Source: Adineta ricciae (taxonomy: Eukaryota; Rotifera; Eurotatoria; Adinetida; Adinetidae). Taken from it: a DNA stretch of 64,000 nt. The DNA lies in the NCBI GenBank assembly GCA_905250025.1, contig CAJNOJ010000087.1, positions 1-64,000 of the forward strand, read 5' to 3'. The position numbers and the translations under genes are program-made. Shown here piece after piece: positions 1-14,157 of this stretch (position 1 is the first letter of the stretch; every line of letters starts with the position of its first letter). The notes under the pieces are model-generated. The model was not told where the DNA came from, did no database searches, and worked only from the letters and a program-made list of their open reading frames with translations.

Positions 1-2209
1 ATGATAATTATGTTGAATAAGGAAGACGAAGAGGAGAAAAACATTCTAGTCGTTCATATGATAATCTTCGTCTTCTTTATTTCTTGTGTGTGCGTGCGAG
101 TCAGTCGTAATGCACTCTCTTGTGTAAACAAAAACTTCTTTCGATCGTCTTGGCGCTGTCAATACTTCTAAGTTAGATAATTTCATCGGTAATCAAAAGA
201 AATAGACACTCATCGTTATCGTTGTCTATTTCTTCTTCTTCACCATTTTAATTTCGAAAGATATTATATCGAACTAAGAGGATTTACACCTTCGGTCTGA
301 TTGAAGAAAAAAAGAAGAAGAAACGAAGAACTTTGGACATTGCTATTTATTTGAAGATTATATGAAAACTGAACACTGATATTTTTCACATTTGATTAAC
401 CTTTTAATTGTCGACAGGTGTAGATGAGAGCTAGAGAAATTAAATTGTCCTAATTAAATAGCGATGATTACTAAAACAAAAAGAACAATACTTACGAATA
501 CGAAAACGGTGTACAAACATTTAAATTAGTCAATATCGACACATTCGATAAGATGTATGTTAATGTTCAATTCTTTCCACAGACACTTGTAAAGTTTTTA
601 TACTCTTCTCGAGCATATCGAACACTTTGTTTTGTTTCATTGTTTAACGCATCTACTTGATCGACATGTGAATACATGACTTATCGTCAAATGCATCAGT
701 CTTATCAAGCAACTAAAACTAACCGGTCAACATGTATTAGTCCTTATCCTATTAATCACACACTTATTGCAAATCGTCAATGAAATGTTTTTTATATAGT
801 ACAACACGTTTGATCAGCGAGCAATGCGTTCTTCTATCACTAGACTTAATAATAGGTGATATAAAGGTAGAAGTATTTACCATGACGAGAGATACTGATC
901 ATCACGAAATATTGACGAACGAGTCTACCGATCATAACTCTGAATGTCGATATGAATAGAATTACGTGATATTCGAATATTGAGTAGACATGATGCTTGT
1001 ACTTGATTTCGAATGCTTCAGCTCGTTGTGCACGGAGATTTTGATTATACATTGTCGTACTGCTTTTCATTGTAAATAAGTGAGAATTCAGTGACATCAC
1101 TATTGCTTTTTGAGCAGTCGTTCTTGATACACATCGAAGTTTTGATCTATCATCTTATTTGTAAATCTTTCGATCAAACAGCCTAATTTTCTTCCCAAGA
1201 CCTTTTCAAAAAAGAAACACATATAAACTAATCTGTTTTACTTATTCATCACATACGCTAAACAGCACTGATTTGCGATTTTATCAAATATATTCGAATT
1301 TTAGAAAAAGAAGAGAAAATATCGTTATATCTTCTCACTGACAGATTCATGAACAATGAACCACGTTCACAATTCACTTATATGTCATTCGACAGCAAAA
1401 TTATACCGTAAGACAGAGCGAGAGATAGTATATTGGCACACGTGGTTTATCTCTCCTCATCTCTTTCTCTCCAACTGTAGAGAAGGAACCAGTCAAGATT
1501 GATGTACACCAGCTCTTGCTTCAGAACATATGAAATAGTCATTTTAGTTCTTTTAGTCATACCAAAAATATCTTCAAACTAAGTTTTAAGGCAAATAAGA
1601 GTGTAAATATCGTTCTGATATGCATACCTGATTCCTTTAATATCAATGATCATTAAGAGGTCTTTGTCCAAGGATCAATCCAACTTATCAGTAAGAATGA
1701 AACGAAAAATTACGATTATTTCATATTTTCTGAAGCTAGTTGGTGTATATCCATTGCTTGAAGTGGAAAAGAGTAGATCATACATAGTAGAAGATAAAAC
1801 AGAATATGCCAGTGTGTGCGTCAACCATGACCGGTACCTTCTCCATAGTTGAAGAAAGAGATAACCCGAGTGTGCCAATATACTCTCTCTCTCTCTATCT
1901 TATGGTATAGTTTTTCTGTTGGAGGACTTATAAGCGAATTGCGAACATGGCTCATTACTGCAATACAAAAAATAGCATGCAGTAATTGTTGATTAGTTCG
2001 TCAATCTGTTTTTTCAATAGAAATACGTTTGAATGCGCGCTATGCCTTCCTTCAGTTAAAAGACGAGAAAAGTAATATGACCTTGTTTTCCTTACTGATC
2101 CATGTCGCCTTCAAGTTGTACAAACGATGTGCATGCATTGCCGCATGACGTCAATTTTCCCCTGTTCATTCTTGTTTCATTTTTCTCCCCTTCTGTACCC
2201 GTGCGGTGA

Positions 2210-2217
2210 TATAAATA
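2210..2217 (+). promoter_or_regulatory. TATA box (TATAAATA)
   Basis: A perfect TATAAATA lies in otherwise GC-richer sequence, about 92 nt upstream of an ATG at 2309. That ATG opens a 22-nt mini-exon ending in a good GTAAGT donor. The two downstream PGD-CC genes have the same layout of TATA box, short leader, very short first exon and donor, which makes this a believable core promoter. Confidence 0.45.
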
Positions 2218-2308
2218 CCTCGCTTTGTTAAAGAAAAGTTATCCAACACTCGACTCGATGTTCAACATTTCTCGGTTCAAATCTCAGAAGCTAATATAGT
2301 GTCAAGAG

Positions 2309-2633
2309 ATGAATCCACCAGCACCATACAGTAAGTAACTCTATGCTTCAATGCTGCTGGAAATAAACTCTGTAGAAAACTTCTTCAATACACATTTTTG
2401 CCAGGAAACACGAAAACTTGACAATATAATTGTCAAAAAGCTCATTGTGTGATAAGAACACTTATTGATTACTGTCCCAGGCATGTCCTAGACTTCTTAC
2501 AAAGATCGTAAAAGCAGGTAATAGATTAATTTTCATCGCAGTTAACTATCAGCTCAAATCCTTTTATGGCGGTTTTTTATTGATACTTTACAGTAGCACT
2601 TGCTGTGATAAATTAATAGGTCACTTGAAATAG
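2309..2633 (+). CDS. Possible two-exon micro-gene or gene remnant
   Basis: An ATG at 2309 starts MNPPAPY and runs into a GTAAGT donor at 2331, phase 1. Two nearer acceptors (near 2402 and 2481) lead to an immediate stop. An acceptor before 2542 gives an open continuation to TAG at 2631-2633, for a product of about 37 residues. Proline-rich starts of this kind are common in small LITAF-type membrane proteins, but no CXXC zinc module is visible, so no function is assigned. It could be a true micropeptide, the orphaned first exon of a decayed gene, or chance. The TATA box upstream is the best argument that something is transcribed here. Confidence 0.2.
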
Positions 2634-2690
2634 TTTGATCATCTATATAATTCACGAACTACTCGGTTGTATAAAAAGAAGATTTATAGA

Positions 2691-3554
2691 ATGTGGACAC
2701 ATCTATGTTGTATTCTAATCGCGTTCATTCTTTTTTGGACACAAGAATTTAGTTATGCAAAATGGTCAATTGATAAGTTTTCATCTTCAAAATCAAACCA
2801 TCGACAAGCGGAAGAGCATTTATGCATATTCGATTGTGAATTTACTATACCTTTCGATGCTCCTATGCTCATACCGACAAATTGCCGACAGGAGTCAACA
2901 ACAAACGCGTGTGAAATTGATGTTAAAATAGAACTTAGCTTAAATTACACGGTATTTACTTTCCCACAAAACACCATCAGTTTAATCATCAACGAAGAAC
3001 CTATTGATAGCTACTCAATAGATCTAGTCGATTTCTATTTTGCTGAAAAGTTAATTGCATATTCGCTGGCATACAAATGCTCCTATGGTGATCAATGTGA
3101 ATGGAATTATGTTCAAAATAAACTTCAAGGTATAATCAATCAAGATTATCAAACATTGTTTGATTCTTTATCACCATTGATTTATAATGATAAACCTGAA
3201 TCGAATGTCACCCACTGTTACTCGCTCGATGAACCAGTTGACTGTCAAAGTGGCGTTTGCGACTTTACACAAGCACTCGACACTGAAACGTTCCAGCTAG
3301 TGAATATTCGAGAATGTCTAATTTTCAGCGAACCAAAAATTATCTTCGGTCAGTATCGAATTTCACCCGATCCAGTAAATTTCACACACGATTATTTATA
3401 TTTTGCATGTAACATCAATGAATGTAATAGTCATGCAAATGAACTTACCGTCAAAGATTTGATCAAATTTACCTATCAAAGTTCGGTTGCGACAATGTAT
3501 AAACACTATGTATATCCTATTTTAACTTTCTATTTCATTCTATCGTGTCTGTAA
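2691..3554 (+). CDS. Secreted, probably GPI-anchored Cys-containing protein
   Basis: Intronless frame of 287 aa starting at the ATG at 2691. The frame extends 24 nt further upstream but has no other ATG there. Residues 1-22 are a clear signal peptide (MWTHLCCILIAFILFW...). The body is hydrophilic, has many cysteines (for example DCEF, TNCRQ, CSYGDQCEW, DCQSGVCDF, ACNINECNSH) and several N-glycosylation sequons (NYT, NVT, NFT). The protein ends in a short hydrophobic segment (YPILTFYFILSCL) with nothing after it, which is typical of a GPI-attachment signal. I recognise no family. AATAAA follows the stop at 3557-3562. It converges on the huntingtin gene. The likely place is the outer cell surface; function is unknown. 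Confidence 0.7.
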   Translation: MWTHLCCILIAFILFWTQEFSYAKWSIDKFSSSKSNHRQAEEHLCIFDCEFTIPFDAPMLIPTNCRQESTTNACEIDVKIELSLNYTVFTFPQNTISLIINEEPIDSYSIDLVDFYFAEKLIAYSLAYKCSYGDQCEWNYVQNKLQGIINQDYQTLFDSLSPLIYNDKPESNVTHCYSLDEPVDCQSGVCDFTQALDTETFQLVNIRECLIFSEPKIIFGQYRISPDPVNFTHDYLYFACNINECNSHANELTVKDLIKFTYQSSVATMYKHYVYPILTFYFILSCL

Positions 3555-4029
3555 CGAATAAATAGCATATATAGATCTATTCGTTCCCATCTTTTCGAAT
3601 AATCCTATCATGAGACGATTCAGAGTTTTGACAGAGTATCAATCAAAAATAAAAATGGACTTTCGAATCAAGAATGGTCTTTTTAATCGACGGAATGACT
3701 GCCTTGCTTTACATAACAGATAATAAACATTAATAGTAATAATAATAACAACAACAACAACAATAGTAAAGGAAAAAAAAGGATATAAATGTGTTTATAT
3801 AAGCATACACGACGTGCAATCACTGTTGACCTACCAATCGAACAGAAAATATAAATCGCAGATGAAGAATGGTAATACACACAGACACACAAAAGAAATG
3901 TAGCGGGAACAGTTGTATAGACAAACGAAAAGAAGAAAGAAAGAAAGATTTGCCGTCTAATAAATATTGATTATTTTGTAAATGTAGAAATCACCGGAAT
4001 GAAATTAGGACGGAAATGATTAGGAAGGA
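3555..4029. other. Intergenic region between convergent genes
   Basis: This holds the 3' ends of the upstream secreted protein (AATAAA at 3557-3562) and of huntingtin. It also contains trinucleotide-like runs (AAT/AAC repeats near 3730-3762) and a poly-purine run near 3928-3946. No gene is seen. Confidence 0.6.
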
Positions 4030-7000
4030 TTACGACGATGATGAGATCGTATCTCGAAGATGTGCAAGTAAATCAGTGTATAATTTTTCGGTATTTGATT
4101 CATTGGTAAATGCTTGTTCAAATTGACGGCGTTGCTCGACATTAGTTAACTAAAATGCATACACTTATTCTTTGATTTACTCACATTTTGAATTTACCTG
4201 GTTATAATATTCTTGGCTAGCTAGAAAAAATAAACGATTGTCCAATTCTTCGAAACGTGCACTGAAACGTGACAATGCCAACGGAAATCTAAATGAGAAA
4301 ATCATGTACTTGGAAGCAAAACTTTGTCAAATCCGTCGACTTACAATGCTTCCGCAGTTGTTTGGGATGGAGACGCACTCAGCATAAGACAAGTCAACCC
4401 CCAAATGGCCATGCGTATCGGTTTTCTCTGTGCAACACTGGACATTGACAATAAAGTCCATTCATTCACCTTTGCTGTATAGTGCGCATTGATCAGAGTT
4501 CGAAACACAGCAAAAACCGTATAGGCGAGTATCTGAGGATACAACTGTTGTGTAGATGCTGCAAATTCGACCACAACTTTATTCATAAGACGATCCGATA
4601 GGCCAATGTGTGCAAGTAATGACGGCAATGGACGTAGAAGAAGTATTGCTTCGTATGGTAATGTACTTGATTGTTTAATGCGCTCGTACAACTCTCCGAC
4701 AAGTTCTATGACAATATTATCTGATGAGGAAGAAACCGATGATCCATCGATCATTTCTTGATCCTCGTGAATACTTTCGTTCGCTGATGCATTCGAATTG
4801 TCAGTCAATGTGGATAAGTAGGTGTAAATGCGTGCAAGAATTAGAACTAAATGATCAGGATTTAACCAATTCGATTGTCGTAGCGTTGTCATTGAACGTT
4901 TATATAAACGCCAGATATCATTCTTCGGATATTGGCCAAGAAGCAACACACGCTCGAGACCAATGGAAATAATATGTTGAGTTAAATTGTCGTTCGTATC
5001 CAAGACATCGTCTTTGAAAAGTGATGATAAAATCTCAAACGAATTTGTTTGTCCGTTTTCAATTAAATAGAATAAATTGGCAAGAATGAAACTATTCAAT
5101 CGTACATCTAAATTGATTTTAAACGAACTGTTTTGTATATCATTGGTTAATTCTTGATTAAGAACAGGTATCAACGATTTATTTAAATCATCTTCATGAC
5201 TTTCCAATAAGAATAAACACGATGCATATGCATTGGTTTTCGATAGAAATTTGAAACTACGTTCGATTAAACGTAGATACAACTCGTTGGCATCTTTTGT
5301 TGTTTGTCCAAGGAGGATACCTGATTTACACACACCATAACTGACCAACGATATCATCAGATCGTCCTCCTCGATCCATGTACGGTAATATTCCTCGCAA
5401 ATATCATAAAGATTTGTTAGTTGCTGAGCCGATGTGAATAAGTCCGAGAGATAGATAAATGAACGAATCAGCTCGTATTTCAATTGCAAACATAAATTCG
5501 AAGAATTGGTTGTTAACCAGCGCACATAGATTTCAATGAGAATTTGCAAAGATGAGGTTAGATCAAGACCCTGCCGAGAAAATAAGCGATCAAATAAACT
5601 CTAAAAATGAAAACTAACAATCTGAATCAGTTCCGATACGAAGTTCAAACTTACATTGACTGGTAATGGCGCTGCATTGTTGCTTTGTATTGACGCTAAG
5701 ATCGTGTCATATGAAAGTTGTTCATAGGATAATAAGTCATGTGTACCCAAGCGTTCGATATTTGTAAGTAGATCGTTTGATGTTGCTTCTAATGTTGACC
5801 GTGTTTGAATATACTGAGTACCGATATTGCTTACGAGAAATTGGATGAGCTTATTGCGTGAACGATGTTCGAAATTCATATCAGCGGGATTACCGGTGCA
5901 ATTCACACGAAGTGCATTTAGTAGGAATGTTGTTACACCACGAACCCAAACACTACAACAAACAAACATCATGAGAAAGCTTTTCGAATCGATTTTCATT
6001 ACCATTGTGTTGCATTTGTTTCGAGAATTTCTTCTTTCGATAGATGATTGCCCATGTGTTCGTTTTCATCAGTATTTTGACTTGGGGGATTAATCGCAGC
6101 CAAGAACGTGACCCAAATTTCTTGAAATTGTGTCCTCGATAACCATCCAATCAACGATATTCGTTCGATATAATCTGCCATGACGTCCGAATGTTGTAGT
6201 AAGTCTACTGGAAATGATGATAAACAGTAATCATTCGCACTGAACTGCAGTTTATTCGTGTCGTGGTAATGTTCTTTCCAAAATTGTGCGGGAATACGAA
6301 TGAACGAATTGAATATTGGTAAACGAAACAGTAAAATTGCGATTGTGCGAAGATAATTTCGAAAGAAATGCGGAATGAAATGAAGCTGTTTAATTAATCT
6401 GTAGAGACAGTCCAGATCATTGAATGATAGGAGTAGTAGATGTGTATAAGGTCGGTTATCAGGTTCGATTAGATTTACATATGATTGACATACTTGATTC
6501 GTTCGTTTTATTGTCAGAATTAATCCATGTCGTTGATAGAGATATACAAAGATCGAAAGGATCGTTTTAGCTAGAGTACAGCAAGATATAATTTGATCGG
6601 TAGCACAGAGTAATTGATAGATTATGGAATTGGGATGATGAATGGTTTTTGTCAGACAGCGAAAGAAGCTTTCGATTAAATTCCAATTGAGGAATGATTT
6701 CTTCTGAGAAATCTTTATGTAAATGACTTCCGAAATAAATATAAGAAAGCGTAGGAGGTCACGAGTATCACCGGATGAAAACTGACTGGTCAATTCCGGA
6801 CGACTTTCAATAGTTTCGAAATAAACATGAATTGCGTCAACGAGAGCAGTTAAATACGGTTGATTTTCAGAACATGCAACTAGACTTTTGATATACATCG
6901 AGTCCGGAGTTGACTCTTCGTCGTTCAAATTCACTTCACTGGGTATCAATCGTTGAGCAGGCAAAGAAAAGCATAAATCATTGATCTTCTTTATCAATGC

Positions 7001-10000
7001 ACTTGTCGAAGCGCGCCATAACGACGGAATACCCGTTCCCAGAACCAGACAATATGGCATCGACAACCACGCAAAGTCCTAGATGATATAAGAGCAAATA
7101 AAAACCTGCAAATCGACGTTTCAGCACTCACCGGTGACATCATGAAGGGTAATAACTTTCTATAGACAACATTCTTCAGCATTTGTGCATAGATTTTCGG
7201 TGTTATATCCAACGGGCAGTGTACTTTCCGTATCCAGTTAAGAATAAAGTCCTCATCATTACTATTGATGTTCTTAAATTCTGGTTTGACAACATCCATG
7301 GAAATCGTTGGTGTGTAATTGACTTTCCCAACTAGACGCTGTATAAGCGCCCAAAGATGTTCATTGGATTTTACATCGTGCTGATTACTATCTTGCGGAG
7401 GTACTAGTGCTTGCAGGATTAGTGGTAAATTTTTTGGTATCAGTTGTCGATTTAGCGTTTGTTCATCAAATGTTAACATCATTTCAATCCGTCGACAAAC
7501 AATTAGTTCTGCTAAACGTAACACAGATATGTACGGTAAAGTTAAGAATTGTTCGATTAATAGAACTAATAAAAGACCACTTTCATCCAAATGAATGCCT
7601 TCTAAGATTCGGAGAATTTTCATTGCTAACAGAAGTTGATTTCTCTTCAATAGATGATCCCAATTGGTATAAATTGATTCAACGAACAAATGACTAGCGA
7701 CGGATGTACGATGAATCAATCCGAAAAGATTATGTACATGTGTACATGTATCGCTTTGTTCAAATAATAGGAATAAAAGATGACGGTGAGTGATGATCGA
7801 TGTTAAATGTTCGACGTATAGTTCATGACGACAGATCAAGTCACAATAGGATTGTAACTGACCTGTGATGGATAAATGTGTAATTAGAGATGATGGTGTT
7901 GGAATTGATACCATAGATGACCACCAAGCTTCTTGAGTATAATCGAGAATATTGAGTATATGTGTCCATTGAAGTAATAGAGGAATGTAGAATGAGGAAA
8001 GAAGTTTGAAATATTCACTTAGGATCGCTAGGTAAGAGAATGAATCAAGCCGATGGACGGTTTCATCAGTTTCATCGTGAATTAACAATTGGCGAAAATC
8101 ATTGACAATCGTACGAAATAGTTTTGCTGAAAAAAACAAACAACAATTTTTCTCTCTGGAAAGTTAGATTTCATACCGTTTTCAACGATATACATCAGTA
8201 AATAAAGATAATCCGATGTGAGAACGACCAATGTCCTATCGATCTCTCCTCGTGATTGTCGTGTATTCGTCAGCAAACGTAAGACCACATCGTGCAAAAT
8301 GCGAAGCAATGCTCTAAACGATATCCTTTCATCATTCTTATCCTATGAAAGCGTTCAATACTTACGAACTGAAACTTTCATTACGCGCTGAACTATTCGA
8401 TGATAAGGCATCTTTCCAGCGTACCAACATGGCATCTTCTGTCGAATTTTGTATCAGACATCGAAGGACAACATTGATGCTCATCAACCACCGATTAATG
8501 GTGTGCCGATCAACATCCTAGAATGAGAAGATTCGAGAATATTCTCCATCGAAAAATAATTCGAACGAACGGTTCGATTTGCTAATGTTTGAAAAGCGGT
8601 AACAAATGGATCGATTGGACGCAATGCCACTGATGACACCACATCGAACAATGTCAATTGCGTTGAATAGATATCCAATAAAGGATGTGTCTACAATGTA
8701 AAGTCAACAATAATATCGACACTTTAGAAATCGAATCTCGAGATAAACCTTTGACGAACTGTTCGAGATATTCGATTGTAAATGCACGAGTAAAATATCC
8801 ATAATTTGTCTGGAAAGTCGTTTCCATTTATCAACTTCGCTTCGAACGCTGTCGAGAATAACTGTTAATAATTGTAGAGCCTACATGAAGAATTATTGGC
8901 GATCGTTCGATCTAATCATAAATTACTTTATTGTATCGAATAAGTTTCAACAAGATTTGAACAATGACCATTCGTTGCGCTTCCAATTCCTTATTATCAG
9001 TTTTCAAGCGAACGAGAAATAGATCGTAGACAACAGGTTCCAATGCTGCTAAAGCTAAACAACGAACCTTTTCAATTGAAAAATCGCAAGTTGAGCGCTT
9101 CGACTTACCATGAGTTTCCGGTTCGTGTCCACTAGCTAATAACAAATCGCAATGTTTGATTAAATCCTGTACTTTGATCACTTGTTTCGAATGAAGTGTA
9201 TCATGGGATAACATCATTAAAAATTCAGCAATACGATAGATGAAATGTGATGAGACGTCATAACCGGCAATGGTTTCTTCAATCATTTCAAGTTGATTAG
9301 TTATGTGTGTGAGAAAATGCTTATAGAAAAAGATTAAAAGAAAATTGAAGATTCAGAATGAAAATCAAACCTCGTCAGCATCTAACAGACTGTAATTCAC
9401 GCGAAGGAGAAGTAACTGAACGAGTAAATCGAGAACGGCTGCTTGAAATTCTGTTTCGTTTGAATTGACATATTTCTTCAGACTGAGAATAACGATGCCT
9501 TCGAAAAGACGAATGTAATTTCCAATTTTGCTGCGCTCAGTTCGATTCGGTGGACGTTTCAGATGATCGATTGTTTTTCGTTGCTTCACAGTTAGATAAA
9601 ATCTAATAGAAAATGAGACTATTACCGAAAGAACTAACTACTGAACCCTTACTCTCGAATCACTGTGTTTTCGACTGATTGGTCACTGGTTACACTTGAT
9701 GAATGTCGTGATCCGAATAGATACATCATGGGATGTCGAATGGTAATCGTATGAATATTTGTTAGAGAATTGTTTGATGAATTTTGCGAAAATGGATTGG
9801 AGGACTTTGTTTCAGCAGATGGACTTGAACTAGTGGCAAGTTGATGCAGATTTTGCAAAAACTAATATCGAAAAAGAGCCAAGTATATATGAAGATTTTC
9901 GTCGTCGAACACTTACTTCTTGTGTGCATTGAATGGTATTGATTTTGTCGACATTGAACGTTGATTTTAGATAGCCTAATGTTTCTTCCAGATGTTTCAG

Positions 10001-13000
10001 AATGTCTTGAATCGAGACAAGATTCAAAACTGATTTCACGCAAATTAATGTCGTTGCGAGTAATTGACCGAAGCGATCGGTTTCAGTTGAACTGATTAAA
10101 CTTCGATGCGTTTGATAAGATTGTCGTATGAGATCGAATAATCTCATCATTGATGGATTATTTCCAAAAGCGCCTAGTTGTGTCCGATTGACTTTTTTGT
10201 CTTTATCAGTACTAATGGCACTCGAGATCAGTGTGGAATCTTTACTCGATGTTAGTGTAGTTGAAGTTTCGGAATGGATGATGTCTTTTTCGTTTTTGTT
10301 CGAATCATTACTTTCGAAACGCTTTTTCAATTGTTGCGGTGACGCGGGTAATTGAGGAAAGTTGATTTTCGATGATGTTGGTATGGGTGGTGTTGTATCT
10401 TCGACAACATAGGCGAAGATTGAGAGAATTCTAAAGAAAAATGGATGGTCAGGCGAAATCGATTTGGAAGAATCTTACTTGATTAGGAAATGAAAAACTT
10501 TTTCTGCTGATTGCATGTCGACGAATTCAATTGTTGAGTTTGATAGATCTAGAAAAGCAAAATTTCTAAATGAGCTTGATCGATAACAAATGTTTTACTT
10601 GTGAAAAGTCCTTTGAGAATATCGAATAAAAGTTGTAGATTGTTAAGATCGTGTAGAATAAATGGATGTTTAAAGAAATGTATCAATAAACGAAGTTCAT
10701 CATATTGATTATGGAAGAATGATCGGACTGTTTCAGGTGTCAGAGCATTCACAAGCGCAGATATACCTTCTAAACATCCGACCTGAAAGAAAAGCGATCA
10801 GTGCTTATACAACCGAAGAAAATCAACAAACAATTTGGATTCGAGTTGAGGATTGGGCTAAACGATCGAATATCAACGTCGACAAACATGATATCGCTTC
10901 GCATTGACTTTCGGTATGCGATATAATAACAGACGGATTTGATTGCTGCAATGAATGATGAACTGTGTAAATCCATTGACATGAAGAGTTAACCCATTTG
11001 TATAAGTAATGTATTGGCCATTGACATGGTAAAAAAGAGCTTTGATCGACAAATCTAATTGTGATGGGATATAGAAATGATTGTAATGAGGATTTGTATG
11101 AAAGTACTTACTTGGCGTAGGTAGTGGCTGCTACTTGTCGAACACGTGTGTCTTCGTCAGCAAGAAATATAAAGATAGTGTCCATACATCGATCCAACCA
11201 TGAGCGATTCTAAAAATTGATATGTTACTCTCTGTCTCTCTCGATACTCAATTCGTCAACAGCAAAAACATACGGTTTTCTTCGATTGTTGTTGTTGTTC
11301 AAGATAGGTTAAAATCCGAAAATCGATATCCCCAATAAGTTGAGCTAAAGACACCTATTTCAAAAGAACAAACCACTCATCGTTCTATTGTTCATCAATT
11401 CAATGGTACCTTAGCGAGAACGTATGTACTCGACGTATGTTGAATTGCATCTTCTAATAAATCAGTTGCGATGATTGTTAATGCATGACTATTCGTTAAT
11501 AAAACGGGTAATAATGTGCGTAGAGCATTCAGCGCCACGTGAATAACACGTGCATTGGTGTCGTTCAAGCATAATCGAAATGTTGACAGTAATTCGGCTA
11601 GAATGCCTAATTGAATATCTATTGAATAGAGGAAAAGAAGTGCAATCCATGAAAAGAAAAGGAAATGGAGATTGATTCGAACCTAAACGTGAACTTTCTT
11701 GCGAATCATTGGAAATGAGAGAACATTGATTTATGAAGGAGTTGTTAAACGAATTAGTTAACGAGGAGATTGGTGGAGATATAGTCAAAAGACGAACTGT
11801 TGTTTGAATTAATTTGGCAAGTAGATTAGCGCATGCACCACGCAGATGAGGATCGCCATGTTCGCGTAAAAATAATAGATAAATTATAACTAAACGTAGA
11901 AGCAAATAGTATACAGGTTTTCGTTTCGATGAGAATGTACCTTCAGTTGGATAATCAAATGAATCGAAAAATGCAAATGGATCAATGGTTGATAGATATG
12001 AAAGACATGTCAGTGTGGTACATTTGATACTAACACGTGATTCATCATCGCTTTTGATTGTTCCATCCAAATTGAGAATATACCTTAGAAAAGCAAAGAA
12101 AGATTTCGATTGAGAAACATTCGTTTGCTTTTATTTACTTTGAAATGAGTTGTTCGGCAAGTTTAGCTGCTGACGTGCGCTTTTCATTATTAATCGTCGA
12201 CGTTGAATCTAGCTCTTCGGTACTTTTATTTGTCAAGTCCAATGAAGTATCATTGATATCAATCAAAGAACGTCGATAGGTTGGATAAACTATATATTTA
12301 CATGGAAATTTGATCCTTCCATACTAAGAAATACTTACATGACTTTAGTACTTGATAAACACGCGTTTCTTCTATTAATCGATTCTCAGTCGATATCAAC
12401 AATTGATCCAAATCGAATAAAGTCGAATATTTAAGTAAAACCTCAAGTGTTTCCAATGAACTCGATACAACATTGTGATCTGTATGCTGTAAACAGAGAT
12501 AACATATCATGTCGATACACTAAAAGAACGGAAATCAAAATAAGATTTGTATCAGATTATGAAGAGAAAGATTTCTTACTTCGATGAGTTGTCGAATATT
12601 GATTGGTAGATGTTGTTCGTTCGTATCAAGACCCTTGCTCGTATTCAATGGTTGTTGAATATTTTTTGACGATGAAACAAATTCTTCAATGTTCAATCCG
12701 AGTAGTTGTACCAGGTTTTTTATTAGAACAAGATAACCATTGATTAAACGAGTGCTGTCAGTTTGATTATGATGTTCAAGTAATTGATCTAGAGGGAGAT
12801 TTTGTGCTGTTATCAATATGGAAAATGAGACAAAAAATACGTACCGATTGCGTACGTCATTAGATAACGAGCGACTGCCATTGGATAACGAGCGTAACGA
12901 CAAATGACGATAAGACATGCCGCTGATGAACGACGAATCAACGAGGATTCATGAGACATATTCTCCAAATAAACCGAAAGGAGTTCCTATACACGGAGAT

Positions 13001-13845
13001 GCGAATCTCGATTGTCATGAATAAATATCTATCTTACTTTGATTTCTTTGTCATTAATCGATTGACCAAGAATACGAAAAATCATTTCATAGTAATCCGC
13101 TAGTTTTTCGTGAACAATATCCTCCGGTCGAGCTGCGATTGAAGAGAATGCTGCAGATAAATGCTCAAAGAATGGTCGAATCTTCTTAGCATGTATGACA
13201 TTTGCTAACTCTGCAAATCTCCACAAAGCACCTGAATAAATATTCACAACGAAAAGCAATGATCATCAGATGAATCAAACGAAATAATTCACTGACCTTT
13301 GAGAGCTCGTGGTCCAACATTAGGGTTTCGTTTGATAATTCGATGTAATTCCACCTGCACTCGTGGCAAATGTGTCTCTTTCAAATTCTATTCATCACAT
13401 GAAATAGACAATCGATGATTATATTCAAGAAAAATCTTTACCTTAATGAGTTTATTGATATTTTCTTCAGCAGCTAATCGCACATCGTGATCAGTTTCAT
13501 CACAATGCATGAATAGTGTTTCTACACTTGCTGTTAACAATTTGAAATAGTTTTCATTGTTACTTCTGAAAGAAAATCATGATAACAGAAAGAAAATGCT
13601 CGAAACACAAATTGATTTACCTCGTCAATGTTGATGAACATAGAAGATTAGTGACGGTGTTCAAATGATGAATCTTATCTTTGCTTATTGATACAGGATC
13701 TAGTCGAGCTCTGTTGAAGAGATAATAGAGATGTAAATAAACAGACAAATAGTGTCTCGTACTTATCATTGCTTGCGGTCAATTGTTCTGTTGTTGTATT
13801 GGAAAGTAGTTTGAGGACCTCAAGTGATTTACTTAGTTTATCCAT
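4030..13845 (-). CDS. htt: Huntingtin, full-length, many exons
   Basis: HEAT-repeat scaffold protein. In other animals huntingtin binds HAP40 and acts in vesicle transport, autophagy and spindle orientation; here the identity rests on sequence. Collinear matches to human huntingtin run from end to end. The N-terminus at 13845 reads MDKLSKSLEVLKLL, equivalent to the human N17 helix. GALWRFAELA lies near 13220, TLQDI/LGYLKS-like near 9960-10020, NYIRLFEG near 9505, LLDADEV near 9370, and the C-terminal VAQRKPIRMAIWGL near 4400. The first exon opens just after an in-frame stop, so the ATG is secure. The stop TAA is at 4030-4032. Introns are mostly about 50-60 nt with GT-AG ends. I estimate roughly 2700 residues, slightly shorter than the 3140 of human. 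There is no polyglutamine or polyproline tract after the N17-like helix. It is a single intact gene with no frameshift that I noticed. Exon joins in the middle were not all checked. Confidence 0.93.
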
Positions 13846-14157
13846 TGATTTCTTTGATATCAGTTCATTTAGTTTTCTCTGAAGATATCAATACAAGAAT
13901 AAGTCTAATAACGGAGCAAAAGAACGAATGAATGGCCGATTTCATAGCTGCAAGCTGATTGAATAACTGTTAATACCATTGAAATAATTAGATTGTTCTC
14001 AGATAGATGGCGCTGAGTAAATAGATAGAAAACTAAACTTAGCTATCAGCGGTGTTTGTTTATTTCAACTTCGACTTTGTCAACTGTAAGATTCTGCTTC
14101 TCCCGATGTCTCAGACAAGGCAACGATGTGAAGGAATTTTATTCGTGTTTTTTTTTT
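13846..14157. other. Intergenic, huntingtin upstream region
   Basis: This short spacer lies between the huntingtin start and the stop of the galectin-like gene, both on the minus strand. It contains a minus-strand AATAAA (TTTATT at 14059-14064) that probably ends the galectin-like transcript. No coding signal or clear TATA box is seen. Confidence 0.55.

Larger units (their letters stand above)
1..2690. other. Non-coding stretch upstream of first gene
   Basis: No open frame here has convincing protein character. The short frames near 846-1100 and 1646-1878 are low-complexity and lack signal sequences, domains or splice context. The only structured signal is a TATA box near 2210 followed by a possible mini-exon (listed separately). 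The rest is AT-rich, with short (CT)n runs such as the one near 1885-1897. Confidence 0.6.
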
